NCBI GenBank assembly: GCA_947044405.1
Contig: CAMRHE010000650.1
Location: 620,001 to 684,000 of the forward strand
Direction of reading: 5' to 3'
Length of the DNA: 64,000 nucleotides
Origin: Leptodactylus fallax
Taxonomy: Eukaryota > Chordata > Amphibia > Anura > Leptodactylidae
In this document: piece by piece, positions 20,430 through 31,510 of the stretch
Layout: each line of letters starts with the position of its first letter
How positions within the stretch are numbered: position 1 is the stretch's first letter
The notes under the pieces: model-generated
The model's database searches: none
Told to the model about the DNA's origin: nothing
The model's input: only the letters and a program-made list of their open reading frames with translations
Program-made: the position numbers and the translations under genes

Positions 20430-21640
20430 ATGTAATAACAATAATAATAATAATAATAATATAATAAAACACTTTACAATTTGTAGGGTTCAAGTACAGA
20501 CAAAATGAGGCATTACAGAGTAGTAAGTCAATTTACACAATGGGACTGAGGGCTCGGCTCACAAAAGCTTACAATCTGAGGTAGAGGAGGTGACACAAGA
20601 GGTAACAGGTACAACACAGGAGGTAGCATTGCTTATACAGTGGTCCAGCTGTTTTTGTTATAAAGCTTATTTTCATCACGCTGTATGAGCCATCACCAGT
20701 CAGTGTCCTTTTATGTGCAGATGGTGCCTGGACATATAAGGTTACAGCATTATATCCTGTGGGATTATGCAGAAATGTGAACAGTGGAGGGTTAGTTTTA
20801 GGGCTTCTAGCTGCATAAGGATTTAGATTAGTAATTGTGATAGGCCTGTCTGAAAAGATGTGTCTTTAGGATTTGTTTGAAGCTGTAGAAAGTGGGAGTT
20901 AATATGATTGTCTGGGGTAGAGCACTCCAGAGAAGTGGTGCAACTCGGGACAAGTCTTGGATACCGGGAGTGGGAGGTTCTGATAATAGAGGATGTTAGT
21001 CTTAGGTCAATGAGTGAACGGAGAGCACGGGAAGAGTGATAGACAGAGATGAGGGAGGAAATGTAGGGAGGTGCAGCATTATGGAGAGCCTTGTGGATGA
21101 GGTTGATAAGTTTATATTGTATTCTGTATTGAATAGGCAGCCAATATAGTGACCGACACAGACTGGAGGCATCACTGTAGCGTTTAGACTGATAGATGAG
21201 ATTGGCTGCTGCATTCAGAATAGATTGTAGAGGGGAGAGTTTAGTAAGGGCAAGACCGATTAGTAGGGATTTACAGTAGTCAACTCAAGAGTGAATCAGG
21301 CGACAATAAGGGTCTTTAATGTTTCCGTGGTAAGGAAAGGGCAATGACTGGAGATGTGGAGATGACTTGAGCTTGCGAATGATTGGATATGGGGGGTTGA
21401 AGGAAAGGTCTGAGTCAAACGGGCAACAGGCATACTGCCTAGGAGTTATGGTAAGGCCGGAAGCCAAATCTGATGATGATTTCTCCAATAGGGGCTGTGT
21501 AGAGGGAGAAGAGCAGGGGGCCGTGGACCTAGGTCCCAATCCATGCCTTGCCCACCATATTGTGCGAATATATGTGGAGGGGGACGGGCTGATCCGAGCC
21601 CCAGCTGATTTATTATTACTCACACCAGTTTTCTGAATTA
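20430..21640 (-). pseudogene. Antisense L2/CR1-group LINE, C-terminal RT fragment and 3' end
   Basis: On the minus strand, frames read as ITPRQYA ... FDSDLSF (21370-21450), then SLYWLPIQYRIQYKL and HKALHNAAPPYISSLI (about 21060-21160), then ALRSLIDLRLTSSIIRTSHSR (about 20960-21020). The same motifs occur in the + strand LINE at 59430-60150, so this is one family. The 3' end lies at 20430-20560 with an (AAT)n tail, as usual for these LINEs. 5'-truncated and frameshifted. Confidence 0.8.
20431..20461. repeat. (AAT)n tail of the antisense LINE
   Basis: Trinucleotide run at the LINE 3' end. Comparable runs end the LINEs at 27760, 44670, 58135 and 60535. Confidence 0.9.
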
Positions 21641-21755
21641 GAATGGAAATCTACTCCAGTTCCTAACTGATCTAGATTTCCATCCTGGCGCCGGGATGTC
21701 TGATAGATTTATGAAGAGGCCACAGCCGGGTTCTCTGGGCTAGTCAGGCTATTTA

Positions 21756-22487
21756 TTAAAGGAGTTGTCCAGGCAAAAATGGACAACCCTTTTAATGTTT
21801 AAATCAGCTGGGGGCAGTGAAACAAATAAAATAAAAAATGCATACTCACCTGTCCCCATTGCTCTGGTGTCCTCCCGCTTGTCCCAGTTCTTCTGCTCCG
21901 ACGGCGGCATCCAGACAGGGTTGGACTAGCCCACCGGGGGACAGGTGAATACCCCGGTGGGCCCCGTGCCCATAGGGGGCTCTACCGGACCCAAATGCTT
22001 TTTTATAATAGGCCCCTATTCACTTACCTCTCCCCACTCTTGGCCAAGGGGCCCCCGTACGCTGTGCATTACGTCATCGCGACGCACAGGGCCCAGGCTG
22101 AAGCGGGAAGAGGAGAAGCTGCGATCAGGAGCTTTAGCCACCCTGTCTCGGTACCGTTCATCTGCAGGGGTCCGATACTGCTTCCAGAGTTCCACTAAAG
22201 ACCGCTGAGGCCAATCAGCAAAGGGCCTACAATGTCACTACCTGTGACATCATGGGTCCCCTTCTTGAGGCCGCTGATTGGCCTCAGTGGTCACGTGACC
22301 GCTGAGGCCAATCAGCGGAACGCCAGAAGAGACCTGGGAGACACTGCCAGAACAGAAGAACCGGAACGCACGGGAGGACACCAGAGCAACAGGGACAGGT
22401 GAGTATGCATTTTTTATTTGTTTCACTGCCCCAAGCTGATTTAAATGTTAAAAGGGTTGTCTATTTTTGCCTGGACAACCCCTTTAA
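21756..22487. mobile_element. TTAA-flanked foldback element with nested insertion
   Basis: The left arm (TTAAAGGAGTTGTCCAGGC at 21756, to about 21885) is the inverted copy of the right arm (about 22360 to GCCTGGACAACCCCTTTAA at 22487). Both ends carry TTAA, the target of piggyBac-type transposases. Arm length is ~130 bp. The centre (about 21915-22350) has GC-rich sequence with its own inverted segments (GTGACATCATGGG, GGCCAATCAGC). No transposase gene. Confidence 0.8.
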
Positions 22488-22963
22488 GACTGATGTACAA
22501 TACGACAGTCTTAACAAATTTGTTCCATTGCATTAATTTCACTGCCACAAACATAGTAAAGACATACGTGATAGGGGAAAATATACTTAAACACATGTAA
22601 GCTGCTTCCAAGTTTTGTTAACAGTTACCAGGAATAGTGCCAAGTGTTGCTCCTGAAATCATCCGTTGATACAGTGAAAGGCAGTCCATCAGCTCCCCCA
22701 AACATATTCAACTATTACCACTGTGTTACAGAGCACATTAGAGCAGTGATAAATAAAATTCATTTGTTCTCTATGTTACTTTTGTAAATTTAGAAGAAAA
22801 CAACTTTGAAGTTGCAAATGAAGCAGTTGGTACACTGGGGGTGGACCTTCAACTCCCTGGACCAGTGCTCTTGCTACTCTGACCCCTACAATCCACTGCC
22901 CACATGACCTTTTGCAATGAGAGCTGATCCTCCCACTGCTATGACATCACCCATCTTATTTGA
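22488..22963. other. V-locus-like flank, no gene
   Basis: Contains CACTGCCACAAACAT and GTTACCAGGAATAGTG, which echo 14970-15130 downstream of the VH segment, suggesting another decayed V-unit flank. Nothing else is recognised up to the Tc1 fragment. Confidence 0.45.
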
Positions 22964-23290
22964 GCGGCGTAGTGTGTTACTGACGGTAGCCTTTGTTATG
23001 TTAGTCCCAGCTTTCTGTAGGTCATTCACTAGGTCCCCCCGTGTGGTTCTGGGATTTTTGCTCACTGTTCTTGTGATCATTTTGACCCCACGGGCTGAGA
23101 TCTTGTGTGGAGCCCCTGATCGAGGGAGATTATCAGTGGTCTTGTATGTCTTCCATTTTCTAATTATTGCTCCCACAGTTGATTTCTTCACACCAAGCTG
23201 CTTCACTATTGCAGATTCAGTCTTCCCAGCCTGGTGCAGGTCTACAATTTTGTTTCTGGTGTCCTTCCACAGCTCTTTGGTCTTCCCCAT
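22886..23290 (-). pseudogene. Truncated family B Tc1 transposase, DNA-binding domain only
   Basis: An uninterrupted 134-residue frame. It starts [20 protein letters not shown] and keeps the full paired-like DNA-binding region ([20 protein letters not shown], then [18 protein letters not shown] and [20 protein letters not shown]). After LRRS the homology stops at about 22966 and the last ~27 residues come from flanking sequence. All catalytic residues are absent. It is probably a dead fragment, but the open frame could encode an end-binding protein without catalytic activity. The start is supported by the same Met in the copy at 34022-35628. Confidence 0.75.
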
Positions 23291-23656
23291 AGTGGAGTTT
23301 GGAGTGTGACTGTTTGAGGTTGTGGACAGGAGTCTTTTATACTGATAACAATGTCAAACAGGTGCCATTACTACAGGTAATGAGTGGAGGACAGAGGAGC
23401 CTCTTAAAGAAGAAGTTACAGGTCTGTGAGAGCCAGAAATCTTGCTTGTTTGTAGGTGACCAAATACTTATTTTCCACCATAATTTGCAAATAAATTCTT
23501 TAAAAATCAGACAATGTGATTTTCTAGATTTGTTTTCTCATTTTGTCTCTCATAGCTGAGGTTTACCTATGATGTCAATTACAGGCCTCTCTCATCTTTT
23601 TAAGTGGGAGAACTTGCACAATTGGTTGCTGACTAAATACTTTTTTCCCCACTGTA
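22964..23656 (-). mobile_element. Family B Tc1 fragment (5' portion)
   Basis: The element's 5' inverted repeat ends at CCCCACTGTA (23656), and the transposase 5' part runs in minus orientation to about 22964, where identity to the 34022-35628 copy stops abruptly. It keeps the part that the copy at 18173-19311 has lost. Confidence 0.88.
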
Positions 23657-24059
23657 TGCTGGTAACATGAATCTAAAATAAAGGTATAAACCTATGTATT
23701 CAATAAAGATTATGAAAAGGGGAAAACATAAAGAACCAAAATTGTCAACAAATGTAAAATACAGAAACCAATACAAATGGTAGTCTAGTCGTCTCTTTGG
23801 GCATAAAAGAGACGACTCAAGTCAAGCTCACTTGATTCACAAGAAGGATGGAAAAAGGGATATTAGCTTATTGTAGTGAGACTGTGTAACCAGACTCGCT
23901 CCAAATGTACTATTTATCAGGAAATTTATGAACTAGTTGTCTATTCCTGGCTAACATGTATTTGTAAGTGTGATTTGTATTGACAGACTGTATCTCAGCC
24001 ATATTTGGTACTATTGATGTTTCCATTTACAGGCTATTGCTATGTTTGTTACTGTTAAT
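23657..24059. other. Unannotated sequence with one strong hairpin
   Basis: No gene. A perfect 12-bp stem AGTCGTCTCTTT (23787-23798) and AAAGAGACGACT (23806-23817) surrounds a 7-nt loop. Function unknown. Confidence 0.5.
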
Positions 24060-24830
24060 ATATAGCAAATTACTGTTCTATGTACTGTATAAGAAACGTG
24101 GATTAATTTGGAAGGGGTACTATTTCCCTCTTATACTCCATCATTAATGCCCCTCCCCCTCTAGTTAAATGTAAGGCTTTACAACATTAGGAGTCTGATT
24201 TAGGGTATACTCTCTCACTTACTAGATGGAACCATTGTTGCAATACAGTCTCGCAGGGTAGCCATCAGGTTTCACTCACTGAAACATCCCTTAAACTGCT
24301 GTACAGGACCTATTATGTTCCTGCATGCCTACATCAGTTCTATCCAAATGTGTCAGATAGATGCTTTCGTGGCTGTGGCGCCTTGGACGATTTGTGGCAC
24401 ATTTGGTTGGCCTGCCCGCTAGTGCATGCCTTGTGACAAAAAAAAAAAATTCAGGAATACAATTACCACTGTGTTTGCTAGACATTTAGTATTATAGACC
24501 TTGGTCCATCTTTTAGTGGATAGGCCTCCTGGAGTTAATAATATGATTTTTCGACTGATTCAATTTATTACCATGGCTACCCGCATACATATTGCCTCCC
24601 AATGGCGTACCCCTTGGGTTTCACACTCTGAAGTTCTACATATAATTCATCTTATCATGCTTTATGAGAGGATAGAGGCTACTCGTACAGATATATACAA
24701 CCTGTTAGACGGTATTTTGGCACCCTTGGCTTGATTGTGCGGCCCCTCAGGGTCTGAGATTCGCTATTACCCTGTATCAATGAATGTTTATTATGTCTGG
24801 GTAAAGGTAACTATGTGACATTACTGTAGG
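24060..24830 (+). pseudogene. L1/Tx1-type LINE ORF2 C-terminus
   Basis: The reading around 24280-24430 gives LKLLYRTYYVPACLHQFYPNVSDRC..., then CGALDDLWHIWLACPL. This is the C-terminal Cys/His motif (C-x-x-C-x7-8-H-x4-C style) of L1 ORF2 proteins. Downstream, pieces such as GPSFSG and YNLLDG follow with frameshifts. It may be the 3' part of the same family as 6990-9420. Confidence 0.65.
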
Positions 24831-25559
24831 TTAGCCAATATTCCCCATGTACTTTTCTGTCTTGATGTGGTCTGTGATTCATCTCCTGTACCTCTCCCTT
24901 GGATTCTCTGTTTTCTTCCCCTTTTCTCTTCCCATTCCCTGTTTATTTGTTTTATTTCTTTCCTCCTATTGCTATTTGCTGTACACTATGTTTTTTATAT
25001 ATGTATGATCTCTATTTGTATGCTTCCTGCGTGGGGTTCTATATCATTTATATTTTTATGGCATACATGCTAAACATAGAAATGGTGTAATAAACTGTGG
25101 GGTGCTTTCTCTCCTTTATCCCCAAATTTTTCATTTTCTCAAGGGGTTAAAGTGACATTTTAGTAATTTTTCATTTTCTCGTCCCAATGTTAATAAAATC
25201 TGTGAAACAGCTGTGGGGTCCAAATACTCTACTCACTCACTATACCCCTTGATAGGTTCTGTGAGGGGTGTACTTTCCAAAACGGGGTCACAGTTTGGGG
25301 GTTTCCACTGTACTGGTACTTTAGGGGCTTTGCAAATGAGGCATGGCACTTGAAAACTATTACAGCAAAATCTGCTTTTCAAACACCCAGTGGTGTTCCT
25401 TTCCTTTGGTGCACTGCTATGTGCCCATACATCAGTTTACCTCCAAATGTTACGTAAGTTCTCCCGAGTATAGAAAAACTGTGTACTACAAAGAGCAAAG
25501 TAGCATACAATGTTGTGTACTATTTTGTTTTGTATTTTTTACATACTCAGTGGGGGGAA
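24831..25559. repeat. LINE 3' region and dispersed frog repeat
   Basis: 24831-25100 is T-rich and may be LINE 3' untranslated sequence. 25140-25470 contains CAGCTGTGGGGTCCAAATA and CTTTCCAAAACGGGGTCAC, words of a widespread short repeat. No genes. Confidence 0.45.
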
Positions 25560-25785
25560 TTTATTAAGAGTGGCAAGTACTGTGGGGTGCCATTATATTA
25601 TCTATGGGGCATCATTATATTACATGTTGGGGCAGGAGTGCCATTCAACTGTGTGTGTGGGCAGTTATACTAAATGTGGGAGCACTGACTGGGACATTCT
25701 ACTGAGTATGAGAGCCATTATATTACATGTGAGGGCAGTGAGGCGACTATTAGACTACATGAGGGGGCCATTACATCACTGATGA
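25560..25785. repeat. Degenerate ~30-bp minisatellite
   Basis: Several imperfect units based on GTGGGGGCCATTATATTAC-like words (for example about 25578, 25625, 25700 and 25760). Similar in theme to the GTATTA-containing minisatellites at 7660-7750 and 36335-37490. Confidence 0.55.
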
Positions 25786-26007
25786 TGGAGACTCCAAATT
25801 TAGCCTTATTTTGTTAACAATTATGTTAAGTGCTCGCTACTTTGGGAGTACTTGGTTGGAACGTTTTCTTACTAGGGGGTACTTCACTTGGAAAGGTGGC
25901 TAAACACTGCTCTAAGCCTCCTGAGCTCTTTACTTTCTCAAGTTATGCCCCTGGCTCTATAAAAAATAAATAAATAATTTTCGAATAACCACCCTTTCAC
26001 TAGATTT

Positions 26008-27785
26008 TAAACCTATTCTTCAACAGATTTGATCACACACCAGCTCCTCCCACCCCAGTATGTCCTTCAGCTCCCCCCACCACAATGACTTCACCCCATG
26101 CGGCCACTTCCCAACAGACCAGTAAATCCAGAAATCCCTCTTTATCTGACCACAGTCTAACCTTCACACGGGCCCAGGTGAGGAAGGAGATGAAAAAGAT
26201 CAAGGCAAGGAAAGCCGCAGGGCCAGATGACATCAGTGCAAGGCTAATTAAGACTTGCGGGGACCAGCTGTGTGGTATAATTACATATATGTATAATATG
26301 AGCCTGAGGCAGGAAATAGTCCCTGAATTATGGAAATCTTCTTGTGTGGTACCAGTTCCAAAGAAACCCCACCCTATGGACCTCAATGACTACAGACCTG
26401 TAGCACTGACATCCCACCTGATGAAGATCTTAGAGAGATTGGTTCTCACACATCTCCGCCCTCTAGTGAGCCCCGCTATGGACCCCCTCCAGTTTGCTTA
26501 TCAGCCGGGCATTGGGGTAGATGATGCCATCATCCATCTTCTGCACAGGGCTCTGTCTCACCTGGAGAAACCAGGGAACACAGTGAGAATAATGTTCTTT
26601 GACTTCTCCAGTGCTTTTAACACCATACAGCCCAGGTTATTGAGGGACAAGCTGGGCCTTGCTGGAGTGGACCACCACCTCTCCAACTGGATCCTAGACT
26701 ACCTCACAAATCGACCTCAATACGTGAGAGCCCAAGACTGTGTGTCAGGTACCGTGATCTGTAATACGGGGGCACCTCAGGGTACGGTTCTCGCCCCTTT
26801 CCTCTTCACACTGTACACTGCAGATTTTAGGTGCAACTCATCCAGCTGCTACCTACAGAAGTATTCTGACAACTCTGCAATAGTAGGCCTCATCACAGAC
26901 GATGATGACAGGGAGTACAGAGAACTGAACCAGGATTTTGTGGACTGGTGCCACCGGAACCACCTGAAGATTAACGGGGGGAAGACCAAGGAGATGGTGG
27001 TGGACTTCCGTAAAGGCAGAAGCCCTCCTAAACCAGTGGACATCCTGGGGACGGGCATCGAGATTGTGAACACCTATAAGTACCTGGGTTTGCTCCTTAA
27101 TAATAAGCTGGACTGGGCAGATCATATGGAGGCCCTGTACAGGAAGGGCCACAGCAGGCTCTACCTGCTTAGGAAGCTGAGAGCCTTTGGAATCCGGGGG
27201 GCACTTCTTAGAACTTTCTTCAACTCGGTAGTGGCATCAGCCATCTTCTTTGGAGTGGCCTGCTGGGGGAGCAGTATATCAACCAGGGACAGAAATAAAC
27301 TTGACAAGCTGATTAGAAAGGCCAGCTCTGTCCTGGGGAGCCCACTGGACCCATTGCAGGTGGTGGGTGACAGAAGGATACTGTCCGTGGTGAGCTCCAT
27401 GTGGGAGAATAACTCCCATCCCATGCATGAGACTGTGATTGTGCTGGGCAGTACTGTCAGTGACCGACTGCTCCACCCTAGGTGTGAGAAGGAGCGCTAT
27501 CGGAAGTCTTTCCTCCCCACCGCGGTTAGGCTGTACAACCAACACCGACCTAAGCGGAGATCATTACACACAGAGAACTGAAATATCTTTCTGCCTGTTA
27601 AATCCCCCCCCCCCGCCGCTACTTCCTATCTGTCTGTCGGCTATCAAAGTAATGCCTCTTACCTTGGAACATTCCTGTACATGTTGTATTTATATTTGTA
27701 TCTGCTTATCTTTGCTGCTGTAACACACTGAATTTCCCCATTGTGGGACTATTAAAGGACTATTATTATTATTATTATATTATTA
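26008..27785 (+). mobile_element. 5'-truncated L2/CR1-group LINE (family L)
   Basis: Starts abruptly at CCTATTCTTCAACAG, equivalent to about 46480 of the full-length antisense copy. It runs through the 3' end GAATTTCCCCATTGTGGGAC into an (ATT)n tail at 27760-27785. Nearly identical to the copy at 44666-48020 where they overlap, so the insertion is young. Confidence 0.92.
26085..27581 (+). pseudogene. LINE family L reverse transcriptase, 498-residue open frame
   Basis: An uninterrupted RT and C-terminal region. Motifs: KARKAAGPDDISARLIK, DYRPVALTSHLMKILERLV, MFFDFSSAFNTIQ (RT block with the first catalytic Asp), GAPQGTVLAPFLFTLY, then KYSDNSAIVG where the catalytic YxDD is YSDN. The second active-site Asp is Asn, so the enzyme should be dead although the frame is open. 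The N-terminal endonuclease is missing through 5' truncation. The first Met is not a true start. It would have reverse-transcribed its own RNA at a nicked target. Confidence 0.88.
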
Positions 27786-28640
27786 AATAAAAATAAATAA
27801 AAACAAGAATAAACCAATTATACATCGCCGTGTCCAAAAACTCTCAGTTTAAAAATTATTTTCCTAAATGCTGAATGTTGTAGAGGGAAAAAAAAATAAA
27901 AATTTTAATAAAAAGCGATCAAAACATCAGATATTCCCCAAAATTGTATATATTAAAAGTACATTTGGCCCTGCAAAAAAGACACCTCATGCAGACTTGA
28001 ACACAAAAAATATAATAACAATAATAATATTAACTTTATTTATATAGCGCCAACATATTCCACAGCACTTTACAAATCTGAGGACACATGAACAGATAAT
28101 ATGAGATACTACAATGAGACAAAGAAATAAACTTATCAAACAATAGGAGTGAGGGCCCTGTTCGGAGGAGCTTACATTCTATGAAAAAATTCTATATAAA
28201 AAGTTGGGTGTCAGAATTTGGCCATTCGTATTATTTTTTTTGCAATTTTGAACGTTTTGGATTTTTTTTAGATTTAAAACATAAAAAAAAAAACTATATA
28301 AATTTGTCTGGAATCATTCTGACCCATAGAATACAGTTGACATGTCATTTTGGCTGTACAGTGAACGTTGTAAAAACAAAGCCCATAAGAAAATCGTGAA
28401 AACGCAGTTTTTCTCCAATTCTACCTCATCCTGAATTTTATTTCCAGCTGTCCAGTACATCATACAGAATATTAAATGGTATCATCAAGAATTACAATTT
28501 GTCCTGCAAAAATTAAGTGCTCATACAGCTCTGTGAATGGAAAAATAAAAGCATTATGGCTTTTGGAAGTAGAGAGTAAAAAAAAAAAAACACAAAAATC
28601 AAAAAATGGCTGCGGTGGAAAGAGGTTAACTAAAGGAAAT
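27786..28640. repeat. Dispersed repeat family B with embedded LINE 3' end
   Basis: 28290-28520 (ACTATATAAATTTGT ... CATAGAATACAGTTGACATG ... TTTTTCTCCAAT ... AGTACATCATA) has a collinear copy at about 31300-31500. 28017-28180 is the 3' end of an L2/CR1-group LINE on the minus strand (ATAGCGCCAACATATTCC ... CAATAGGAGTGAGGGC). No genes. Confidence 0.65.
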
Positions 28641-28757
28641 AGATAGATGTCAGCAGCCTCTCACATATATTTTTGTGACCTACTCTAGTACTTCTTTTCA
28701 CATACTTGGCTATTCATTTCAGAGTAGAAACTTGCTCAAGTGTGAAATTGTTTCACA

Positions 28758-28862
28758 ATGAGGGTGATTACTTCCATTGCTTTCAAGATCTTACTTTTGG
28801 GTAAGAATCAAATCTATACACAAATTATATTTATGTGTTAAAATAATATAGACAGATATGAC

Positions 28863-28912
<50 letters not shown>

Positions 28913-29518
28913 TCCAAAGATTAGGGCAACATTTCAAACATATAATTAAAACCAGTTGTAGTACTTTATTGCATGAGCGCATGTCATTATTTTTTGGAGT
29001 GCTGCCCTCTTTTTGGACTATATTGTGAGAGGATCTGAGCTGAACTTTGGGATTTTGCACCTATCTTTTTGTTTGGGCTGTGCTTCTCTGGACTTTCTTA
29101 CCTATAGATACATAAATAGATACATGATTCAATAAATATGAGATATACAGATAGCTGATAGATTACTTTTCAGTACAATTGTATGCTGCAACTATTTATA
29201 TCACATAATATTTATAGACTTGGCAGGTATGCAAATGGTGACTCAACCTATATCTCAACTGATGAGTAAAGAAGGAGACTCAGTAAACCTTACTTGTACA
29301 TATAGTACTGGAAATCCTACACTCATGTGGTACCTACAAGACCGAAGCAAATCTATCACATTTATACTAGATGACCAGTCCTCACCTCAAGATATACAAC
29401 CAAAGTTCAGACAGCGGTTCTCAGCAAAAATCGTCAAAACGCTCCAAACGTTTATTCTGACTATATCACCAGCCACTGTGGAAGATTCAAGCATCTACTA
29501 TTGTGCAGTCAGGCACAC
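28758..29518 (+). CDS. TCR alpha/delta-type V segment (TRAV/TRDV-like)
   Basis: Leader exon 28758-28800 encodes MRVITSIAFKILLLG and is followed by the donor GGTAAG. The intron ends at TTTATAG (29217) and the V exon starts at 29218. Its reading is open: GMQMVTQPISQLMSKEGDSV, first Cys in VNLTC, framework 2 Trp in MWYLQDRSK, FRQRFSAK, and ATVEDSSIYYCAVR with the second Cys at 29502-29504. The CAV ending and MWYLQ are typical of TCR alpha V regions. It would form the antigen-recognition domain of a surface TCR on T cells. The downstream recombination signal is weak (see the separate entry), so use in rearrangement is uncertain. The intron holds a GATA microsatellite and a short repeat. Confidence 0.85.
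28862..28912. repeat. (GATA)n microsatellite in the TRAV-like intron
   Basis: About 12 units of GATA/AGAT between the leader and V exons. Confidence 0.95.
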
Positions 29519-29557
29519 CACAATGCACACGTATTACACAGGTGTACAAGATCTGAG
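29514..29557 (+). promoter_or_regulatory. Degenerate recombination signal region of the TRAV-like segment
   Basis: After CAVR the best heptamer-like words are CACACCA (29514) and CACAATG (29519-29525, one mismatch to CACAGTG). No ACAAAAACC-like nonamer stands 23 bp further (AGATCTGAG at 29549). ACAAGATCT at 29546 matches 6 of 9 but at the wrong spacing. The signal is either weak or lost. Confidence 0.45.
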
Positions 29558-29559
29558 AT

Positions 29560-30479
29560 GACTGGTAGGTTATCTCACATCACAATGTATTCTGCTGTCA
29601 GCAATGAGGTTGCCAGGTTGTGCAATAAGGGACAGTAAAAAATACTAATTCATACTGATAATCTATATTTTATGTATAGTTGCAAGAAAAGGTAAGTGAA
29701 CCCTTTGGGATTACCTGAATTTCTGCCCTGAACACTAAAATAAAATGTGATTCATATCAATTATAGCCTCAATTAAGGTGCCCTTAGATGATATGAATTA
29801 ATGGGACGCTCGTATACTCTGCCATTTCAATCAGCAACAACAGTACAGGTGTGTTATAGCAATTACCAGTCACTACCAGGCCACTACCACTACCAGTCAT
29901 TACCAGGATACACTGTTTAAGGGCACACTAATAGACAATCATAATTAACTTAACTAATAATACACTTAGGGTATGTTCACACATAGGAATTTGCCTCGGA
30001 TTTGGGGGCCCCATTGTTTTCAATGGGAGTCAGAGATCGCTATAGGACTCTGAAAAAAATAAGCGTCCTGTTCAACCTTGCCACTGATCAGCCTCGGATT
30101 CCACGGCTTGAGACGCCCTGCTGATTAGGCCCATGCATCATAATAATAGCATGGTGGATGCCGGGTCTGTAAAGATGGTGGCCACTTTGAAGCAGAGTCA
30201 CCGGGTCTCCACTGAATTGCACAGCAGAGACCCAATGCTAATTTCTGTGATCAGAGTCCACTATGATCGTACACATTGCATTCAGTTCCCCCCATTAAAT
30301 TACCAGTAGCCCACCAGCCCCATACCTTTACCATTGCAGGACAGCTCCATGCTGCGAGTTCACAGGAAGCATCCTGTTCCTATGACAGCCGGGAGCCTAA
30401 TGAAGGCTATGACCAGCCTCAATAGCTATGTAGCGAAAGTACCATAAATTGCAAAGAATAAAATAAAATAGTTAAAAAA
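29560..30479. other. Intergenic sequence with short repeat ends
   Basis: No gene. 29688-29720 (GTTGCAAGAAAAGGTAAGTG) resembles a mariner-type MITE end. 29965-30060 (GGGTATGTTCACACATAGG) resembles other short frog repeats. Full boundaries not found. Confidence 0.4.
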
Positions 30480-31510
30480 TTTTTTTCTAAAAGATCCCAC
30501 ATTCAGACACCCCTAACCTTTTTATACTTCCGTGTATGGGGATGCATAGGGCGTCTTTTTTTGCGGGGCCAGGTGTACTTTTTAGTTATACCATTTTGGG
30601 GAATTGCTATTGCTTTGATCACTTTTTATTAAAATTTTTATCAGAGGCGAAACAGTGAAAAAACGGCGGTTTGGCACTTTTGATTTTTTTCCTGCTACAG
30701 TGTTAAATATTTTTATAGATTTGTAGACCGGGAGTTTTCAGACACAGGGATACCTAATCTGTATGTGTTTCACAATATTTAAGTACTTTTATATGTGTTC
30801 TAGGGAGGGGGGGGGTGAGTTGAATTTTTAATATTTTTATTTTTATTTTTTTTTTTTGCATTTATTAGACCCCCTAGGGGTCTTGAACCCCAGGGGGTCT
30901 GATCACTAATGCAATGCATTACAATGCTAATACATTGCAATGCATTGTAGAATAACGACACTTCTATTGCAAGCTCCATAGAGCAACCTGCAATAGAAGT
31001 TATTGAGAGACAGGCCTGGGAGCCTTCAAAAGGCTCCTGACTGTCATATTAACGGGATGCTCAGCAAAATGGTGACGCCGCCAGCAAAATGGTGACGCCG
31101 TCAGCTTTGACTGAGTCGCCGGGGGGGTTAATGCCCGCCATCAGTGCAGGCAGTGATTGCGGACATCAGCGCCGGGTGTCTGCTGTATAATAGAGCAGAA
31201 ACCCGGCAGCCACTCAGCTCCCAAGCGGCCGCCATATTTAAATACCTAGCATCTGCCATACTATTACAGTGGATGGTTGGGAAGGGGTTAAAACAAAAAA
31301 ACTATATAAATTTTGTATGGATTGTACTGATCCATAGAATACAGGTGACATGTCATTTTGGCTGCATAGTGAATGACGTAAAAACAAACCCTATAAGAAA
31401 GTCGCACAAACACAGTTTTTCTCCAAGTACACCCTATTCAGAATTTTTTTCCAGCTTCACAGTACATCATATGGAATATTAAATGGTACCATTACAAAAT
31501 ACACGAATGG
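30480..31510. repeat. Dispersed repeats (families A and B)
   Basis: 30540-30790 shares blocks with 11120-12330 and 50508-50690 (TTTGATCACTTTTTATTA, ACAGTGAAAAAA, GGCGGTTTGGCACTTTTGAT, ACACAGGGATACCTAAT). 31300-31500 matches 28290-28520. About 31060-31100 holds a short tandem repeat of CAGCAAAATGGTGACGCCG. No genes. Confidence 0.65.
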
